DNA from: Costus lasius
Lineage: Eukaryota > Streptophyta > Magnoliopsida > Zingiberales > Costaceae
Assembly (NCBI GenBank): GCA_027563935.2
Contig: CM050450.1
Coordinates: forward strand, 32,227,439 to 32,291,438
DNA: 64,000 nucleotides
Direction: 5' to 3'
The notes below the pieces were generated by a model. The model did no database searches. It saw only the letters and a list, made by a program, of their open reading frames with translations, and was not told the DNA's origin. Below are positions 58,843 to 64,000 of the stretch, one piece after another (position 1 is the stretch's first letter; every line of letters starts with the position of its first letter). The position numbers were made by a program, and so were the translations under genes.

Positions 58843-60502
58843 TGTTGGGGTATGCCCTTAAGGCTAATGTTTGAGGCCTTGGGATTGTAACAGTATCATG
58901 TATAAACTTTTATGTTTATAAAGGCAATAGTTGTTATTCAGTTTGTTACATTGTCTGCTGCAATAAGTGTGCTTCTGAATAATGTCTCAAAGCTATTCAG
59001 CTTGGCTAACATGCCTTATGTCCTTAGTCGAGATATCTTGGTGAACATGAGACAGCCTTGATATGATTGAGACTAATATGTGTGCTAATCTTATAGGATG
59101 CTTTGAGCGTGGAATAAGATGTAGACTCATGGGTACATTGGATGTACTGGACAGACCCTACTAGGATATTCAATTGCTTGTCACAATGTGAATAATCCTT
59201 GATTGCAACAAGTGGCACATGTCCTCTGACTTGAGATCACTTGTGTTTCTAAATGATGATTGTCATTGTTTTGAGATAGTTCAATATCATTTGAAACATA
59301 ATGGTTATAGACTATCTTGGATAATGATCATGAGTCAGGTTAGGACACTAGTGATAGATATAGGATTGCCGTCTCCTTGTTTAAGGAGTGTGATGTTCTA
59401 AAGGGGCCCCCCTGGATGAGATGATTGAGAAAGTGTATGGCCATACCCAGGTGACTATGTTCATCTGATCTAATCATGCTCATCATATTGGAGCTACAGG
59501 CTTGACACGCTTGTCCAATAAGAACATCCAGTGGCAAAGGAAACATGTATGCCTGGTGAAGTGGATTCACACTTGTGCTGTGGTTTGGGTGTAGTCTTGG
59601 AAGACTCTTTCTTTTATATCGGGAGACAGTGATGTGTTGCTAGATACCCCTCACTGATCGTGATAACGTAAGTTATCGTTACCGACATTTAAAGGAAACC
59701 CTTAGGGTCGCACAATTTGATGATATGGCTTACTTAAGTCAGATCGTGTGGACTGAATTGTTTGAGTTCGGTTTAAAGGGATTTAATCTCTGATTGTAAT
59801 TGAGATCTGGTCTAATCATGTTTGATTGATTAGGGCTTAAGATCAGTAAGCTTAGATCGAGAGAGTTGATGCTAGATCGGTAAGATCAAGAGTATCAGGA
59901 GATGAATGGTCAGATCTTAAGCCTTAGGGGTTTATTATAATCTGGACTAATTGCTTGGTTTATTTGGTTTTTAAACCAAATCAACTTGAACCGCTCATTA
60001 ATTGAGCGCATGGTTCAAAGGGGGCATGTTGCGATTCATTCACTTGGCGTGAATGAGAGAACGTGGGGTGTGGTTTCTAATTTTAGAAACCATGATCTCA
60101 AAAGAGACCACGCTTCTTGTTCGAAGATAGAAGCCCTATTCTCGCCGCTCGCCTATCTCTCTGGACGACATTTCTCTCGTGGTGAAGGAGACTCACAACT
60201 TGGAGGAAATTCGGCCAAGCACCTCATCCCTTACACGACAAGGTCACTTGGAGATCCTTGCTAGCACAAGGAGCGTCCAAGGAGCAAGCCGTTGATCATC
60301 TTGTGTGCGGCGCTTTGGAGGAGAGCCCTATCGCCATCTTCTTCCTAGACGCCAATCGAACCAATGGCAATGGTATGAATCCATACTCGAACAAGTTGAT
60401 CATATATTTGCGAAAGATCTATTGAAACCCATGCTTCCGCTTGCAAAATTTTTATGCACCACCTATCTGGGTTTCGCCCCCTAGTTACAGGGGAACCTTT
60501 CA
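58843..60502 (+). repeat. 3' LTR of copia C
   Basis: 1660 bp, about five substitutions from 51452-53111 by eye (for example near 59800, 59846, 60330 and 60456). Confidence 0.95.
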
Positions 60503-60507
60503 CGAGT

Positions 60508-61152
60508 AACTTTTATTTCGGGATTAAGGGCATAGCTCGCTGACAATTATGAGTTAAACTGTATTCTTTACTCCTTTGATACGATTATTTTATCATAATT
60601 TGATTGAAATTGTGCTTAATCCGTAGTTTACACTGGCCACGTATAATTGTGTTTTAGACATTGCGAGAAGTACCGGGAGGTGAATCGCAACGCCAAATCT
60701 ATTTTAATCAAACCTACGAATCCAATCACGAGAGTTGTTTGGATTCGTTTGTAGGATTTACTAGGCTTTTCACAGAACTTAATGGGTTTACGTATGTTAA
60801 CTGTCACGAGAGTAGGGTGTTAACATAGTTAGACACCGGGTTACGCTTCGGGAGGAGGTAATCCATATATTAGGAAAAGTCCCTATCATGATCATAATTT
60901 TCTGTTCAAAGAGTTATTTCTATATGATTCATAATTCTCAGTGTGGTGAAACCCTGAGTCCCGATCTTCCAGAATTTGAATCTCCTTAAATGTTGTTTCT
61001 GTTATTTCTCGTACTCAGAGTTCGAAACAACCCATTACTTGATTTTTGCCTAGATTCAAACAAGTCGAAAAGTTGGTACTTAACTGCCTAATCCTCGAGG
61101 GAATGATCTTATTTTATTACTTCGATAAATCTGTGCACTTGTGGATGTATCA
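60508..61152 (+). repeat. E/F shared LTR, right part
   Basis: Resumes Gypsy LTR sequence after C and matches the second half of 27210-28630. Ends GTGGATGTATCA. Without C the LTR is 1429 bp. Confidence 0.8.
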
Positions 61153-61158
61153 AGTTTT

Positions 61159-61176
61159 TGACGTCATTGTCGGAAA
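61159..61176 (+). other. Primer binding site of F (degenerate tRNA-Asp type)
   Basis: TGACGTCATTGTCGGAAA, six bases after the LTR, in the place of TGGCGCCGTTGCCGGGGA. Confidence 0.6.
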
Positions 61177-61304
61177 TTCGGCTAGTTAATATTGACTTAA
61201 TTGATAAGTTTGGAGACTAGGCATATTTTCTTTCTTTTGCTTTAGCATTTGTTTTTCTTTTCTTTATACTGTTATTTCATTTCCACTTTGACTTACACGT
61301 TGCA

Positions 61305-61902
61305 TGCCCAGAGTTTCACGTGCAGGTACTTTATTTCCTAAAGACCCGGAGATTGAACGCACATTTTGCCTTCGAAGAAGATTATAGTTCCAGACACAAA
61401 AGACATCGGAAGAAGGTGCAATGGTAGCAAACAACTAGTCTTTGAGAGATTTTGCAGTACCAAATATACAGGGTTTCAATTCAAGCATAGTTTGACCTAA
61501 TGTGGAGGCGAACAACTTTGAGCTCAAGCCAACACTGATTACGATAGTTCAACAAAATCAGTTTGGGGGTTCCCCAAACCAGGACCCTAATCTTCATCTC
61601 GCGGTGTTTTAAAATATTGTGACACCGTTAAGGTTAACGGTGTATCTTCTGATGCAATAAGACTGAGACTTTTTCTGTTTTCTCTCAGAGACTGTGCAAG
61701 AGCTTGGCTATATTCTCTACCAGCAGGATCGATTACCACTTGGGACAAGCTTTCAAGAGCCTTTCTGAATAAATACTTCCCACCTAGCAAGACAGTCCAA
61801 TTGGAAAACATGATTACCTACTTTGGACAATGTGAGGGAGAATATCTTTATAATGCATGGGATCGCTTCAAGGAGCTCCAGCGTATGTGTTTGCACCATG
61901 GA
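61305..61902 (+). pseudogene. Gypsy gag of F, first part
   Basis: Same order of motifs as the E gag: the upstream extension (TLFPKDPEIERTF-like), the core start near 61421 after GAAGGTGCA, a [14 protein letters not shown] segment with a frameshift near 61607, and WDRFKELQRMC near 61860-61890. Several stops. Cut by the G insertion; the last five bases ATGGA are its target copy. Confidence 0.65.
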
Positions 61903-63269
61903 TGTCATGCCCCGGCGGAAAGCCAGCTATTCCTAGCTGAGGGTTCCCCAGGGAGATGACAATATTGATAGGAACCAAAGAACTACAGTAATCAAATATC
62001 ATTTTTAAAGCAAACAATCCAAACTTAACATCAAGAATTTTTGTAACACAATCTCTAAAAGCATACTATCTAAGAAGTACATAAATCAATTGAAATAAAA
62101 CTAAAAAGATTATCTCAACTCGGGGCTGGCATGCTATCTACTCTATCCCTCCCAGAAGCTAACTCTGTACTTGGAAGAGAAACAAAGGGAGTTAGCAAAA
62201 ATGCTAAGTAGGAATCAACAATTATGGTGAGGGAGTCAAATACATGATATCCAATGATAGAAACAACGATATACAAATAATATAAAGAACGTTTGTAAAT
62301 CATTAAGCTGCCAACCGATCTCAATCAAGAATCGCACTCATTTTCAGAGTGTTTCCACTATTGATTACGCAGTGGAACAACTGTCCTAAACAGCCCAGAG
62401 TGTTGCGTCCAACACCTGGCATTCGTAGTATTGTCCCGAGGACAACTAGCGGTACCCTAACAGGCAACTCAGATAGTCTGATACGCATCAGAACTATAAC
62501 TCAGACAAACAGGCCACTAGAGAATAAATCATCCAGTCTAGAGGTCAAAATATATTACGACTTTAACATAACAAATATTCAACTGTTCCACATACTCATG
62601 TGTCAATATCATAGATACATAACTATTCAACTATGCTCATATGCCAATATATCAGTTATCTCAATACAGTTTTGTTAACCATGCATACAGAAACAGAATA
62701 TGACCAATGAACAAGATAAATGAGGTCAACTGAATTTCAGAAACAAGACAAGCAGACGAGTCAAATAAATATCAGTGTTAATCAAGTCTAATATATACAT
62801 CATATATCAAATCAAAGGAATAAGCATCAATTCCTATAATTTTTGACACTGTAACAAAGGAGTAGGGTAAGATTCCTATCTCAGATGCTGATATCTTGAA
62901 TCCCTCTGAAATCAAAGTTATCTCCCCTTTTTCATTGAATAATTTAAATAAACCTCTCTTATTATCCATCATATGCATCAATTCATAATAATATCCTCAA
63001 CCCCTAATTTCCTATTTAAATTAATTTTATTCAAAAATAATTATCATGAAATTTCCCCCAAAATAATAATAATAGAAATTAAATTTTTTTCCCTAATTAC
63101 AAATAAAAATACTAATTTAGATTTTTACCAATCTTTTATCTAACTAGATAAAATAGAATAAAAAAAACAACGCTTACCTCTGAGATTGACGTGGACAAAC
63201 GAAGCACTCGCTTCGTCACTAGCGCTCACCGCCGGAAGAAGAGTGCCGGCCGCCGAGAGAGGAGAAAGC

Positions 63270-63315
63270 CGTCGCTGGAAGGAGATGCACCGTCGCTGGA
63301 AGGAGATGCACCGTC
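63270..63315. repeat. 21-bp tandem duplication in G
   Basis: CGTCGCTGGAAGGAGATGCA occurs twice in direct tandem. It lies in a GC-rich part (about 63180-63760) that is open for 143 codons on the minus strand (63657-63226). The frame is of low complexity and I do not treat it as a gene. Confidence 0.6.
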
Positions 63316-63826
63316 GGCGCCGAGAGAGGAGGAACAGCCGACACCGAAAGAGGAAAGGGTCGCCGCAACAGGAGAAGACTTTCCTCTGCTGTGAATAGAG
63401 GAAGAAGGAGGTCGTTGCTCGTCAGGAAGAGCAACCGCCGGAAAGAGACCGAGTCGCCGCCACAGAGAGAGGAAGGAGGGGAAGGCGGCGCTCACCATAG
63501 AACTCACTACCCGCCGTAGAGGAAACGCTGGAAGAGGAAGAGACGCCGCCCACTGCCGCTCGCGCTGGAAACTCGCCAGAAGAACATCGCCCCACCACAA
63601 GATGTCAAAGAAGTCGTCGACGCTCCCTTCCGCTACTGCTGGACACAAACTCACCACCGGAAGTGCACGTGTCTGCCTCTAACGGGGAAGACATGAAGGA
63701 GGTGCGGCGCGAGACAGCGGGGAACGAAGGGAAAAAAATAGGGGAGCTGCTTCGGCGTGTGAGGAGAGAGAGAAGATTAGGTTTAAAATTAGGGATTAAT
63801 GAGTAGGATTAAGGAGAGGGTTAGAG

Positions 63827-63836
63827 TTATTTATAG
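63827..63836 (-). promoter_or_regulatory. TATA box of solo LTR G
   Basis: CTATAAATAA on the minus strand, about 90 bp inside the LTR start, followed by a CT-rich stretch and the GC-rich segment. Confidence 0.5.
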
Positions 63837-63933
63837 GGGATTAAGGGAAGATTTAGGGTATTAATTATAGCAAATTTTTAAAATTTAAAATTTAAATTAA
63901 TAAAAAAATCTAAACTTAGGTTATAACAATGGA

Positions 63934-64000
63934 CTTGAAAAATGGGTCTTAATCCATATCTTCTATAATGGATTGGAGTACAATACAAAGTTGATGGTGG
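63934..64000 (+). pseudogene. Gypsy gag of F, second part
   Basis: Matches E gag at about 29390-29455 (LEKWVLI-x-IFYNGL). Continues exactly where 61902 broke off, after the ATGGA target copy, and leaves the window. Confidence 0.65.

Larger units (their letters stand above)
51452..60502 (+). mobile_element. Ty1/copia element C, almost intact (TSD CGAGT)
   Basis: 9051 bp with two 1660-bp LTRs that differ at about five places by eye, primer site, leader with paired hairpins, Gag-Pol broken by a single nonsense codon, and polypurine tract. Perfect CGAGT copies at 51447-51451 and 60503-60507. Inserted in the LTR shared by Gypsy E and F. The best-preserved copia copy in the window. Confidence 0.97.
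27210..61152 (+). mobile_element. Nested, RT-less Gypsy (Athila/Tat-like) element E
   Basis: A plus-strand Gypsy element, opposite to H. It has a 5' LTR lacking about 70 bp at its start (27210-28630), a tRNA-Asp primer site, gag (28789-30150), protease (to 30865, continued 49249-49483), the post-pol motif (49515-49541), dyad repeats, a remnant 3' ORF (50278-50643) and a right LTR (50668-51451 plus 60508-61152). No RT or integrase sequence is present. Copia D (with B inside) is inserted in the protease-proximal frame, and copia C in the right LTR. The right LTR is followed directly by another primer site and gag (F). Confidence 0.75.
61903..63928 (-). mobile_element. Solo LTR G, probably chromovirus-type Gypsy (TSD ATGGA)
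   Basis: 2026 bp with TG and CA ends and perfect ATGGA copies at 61898-61902 and 63929-63933; no internal region. On the minus strand it starts TGTTATAACC and ends CCGGGGCATGACA. A GGGGCRTGACA end is common in Tekay/Del-type chromovirus LTRs, which suggests minus orientation. A TATA box fits the same direction. The lineage is a guess from the ends only. Confidence 0.8.
61153..64000 (+). mobile_element. Gypsy copy F, 5' interior, runs off the window
   Basis: After the shared LTR come a degenerate primer site, a leader and gag, as in E, but clearly diverged from E in sequence. Interrupted by the solo LTR G (61903-63928); gag resumes at 63934 and leaves the window. Confidence 0.7.

Noticed and set aside
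63226..63657. 143-codon minus-strand frame as a gene
   Set aside because: Ser/Ala/Pro-rich low complexity with an internal 21-bp duplication, inside a solo LTR; GC-rich DNA stays open by chance.
1..64000. CRISPR array, rRNA, bacterial operon or host protein gene
   Set aside because: No regularly spaced short repeats, rRNA-like stretch, operon-like run of genes or exon structure of a cellular protein was seen.

Overview
This window looks like gene-poor heterochromatin from a flowering-plant nuclear genome. No host gene, rRNA, tRNA or CRISPR array was recognised. Almost all of the 64 kb is LTR retrotransposons nested in one another, and the only long open frames are Ty1/copia polyproteins. Long LTRs, tRNA-iMet and tRNA-Asp type primer sites, Athila/Tat-style Gypsy parts and decayed Gag frames all point to a plant. 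The species cannot be named from this sequence.

Layout, left to right. 1-638: tail of a copia-type LTR (family D, minus) inserted in the gag of a minus-strand Gypsy copy J (639-2865). J sits in another D-family LTR (2866-3923). 3924-5880: unassigned AT-rich DNA. 5881-27196: minus-strand Gypsy element H, with its 3' LTR on the left, a 5'-truncated 5' LTR on the right, gag, protease and an Athila-type 3' ORF remnant, but no RT or integrase. H carries two solo D-family LTRs (8425-10373, TSD CTTAG; 22541-24765, TSD CCTTT) and copia element A (11564-19760, TSD TGTTG). 27197-27209: a filler-like junction joining H head to head with Gypsy element E. 27210-61152: plus-strand E, again gag-protease without RT or integrase. 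E is split by copia element D (30866-49248, minus, TSD ATCTC), whose 5' LTR is split by copia element B (38988-48091, TSD ATTTC). The right LTR of E is split by copia element C (51452-60502, TSD CGAGT). That LTR is followed by a primer site and gag of a third Gypsy copy, F (61153-64000), which carries a solo LTR G (61903-63928, TSD ATGGA).

A, B and C are one young copia family with 1.66-1.70 kb LTRs that differ by only about 4-10 changes per pair by eye. Each has its own lesion. A has lost about 927 bp of leader and the Gag N-terminus but keeps a 1254-residue ORF. B has one frameshift and one nonsense codon. C has a single CAG to TAG change. All three have DTA instead of DTG/DSG in the protease. 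Their leader (intact in B and C) holds two copies of a bulged hairpin whose stems differ by compensating changes, a candidate structured RNA signal.

D has fairly similar LTRs but a badly decayed interior, which suggests it moved as a defective copy using enzymes made elsewhere. Its LTRs share collinear blocks with those of A, B and C, so that family is a plausible helper. H and E are two Gypsy families that keep gag and protease followed directly by the conserved post-pol motif. Both carry related dyad-rich repeats in the LTR and in the 3' region. All divergence figures are eye counts, not alignments.
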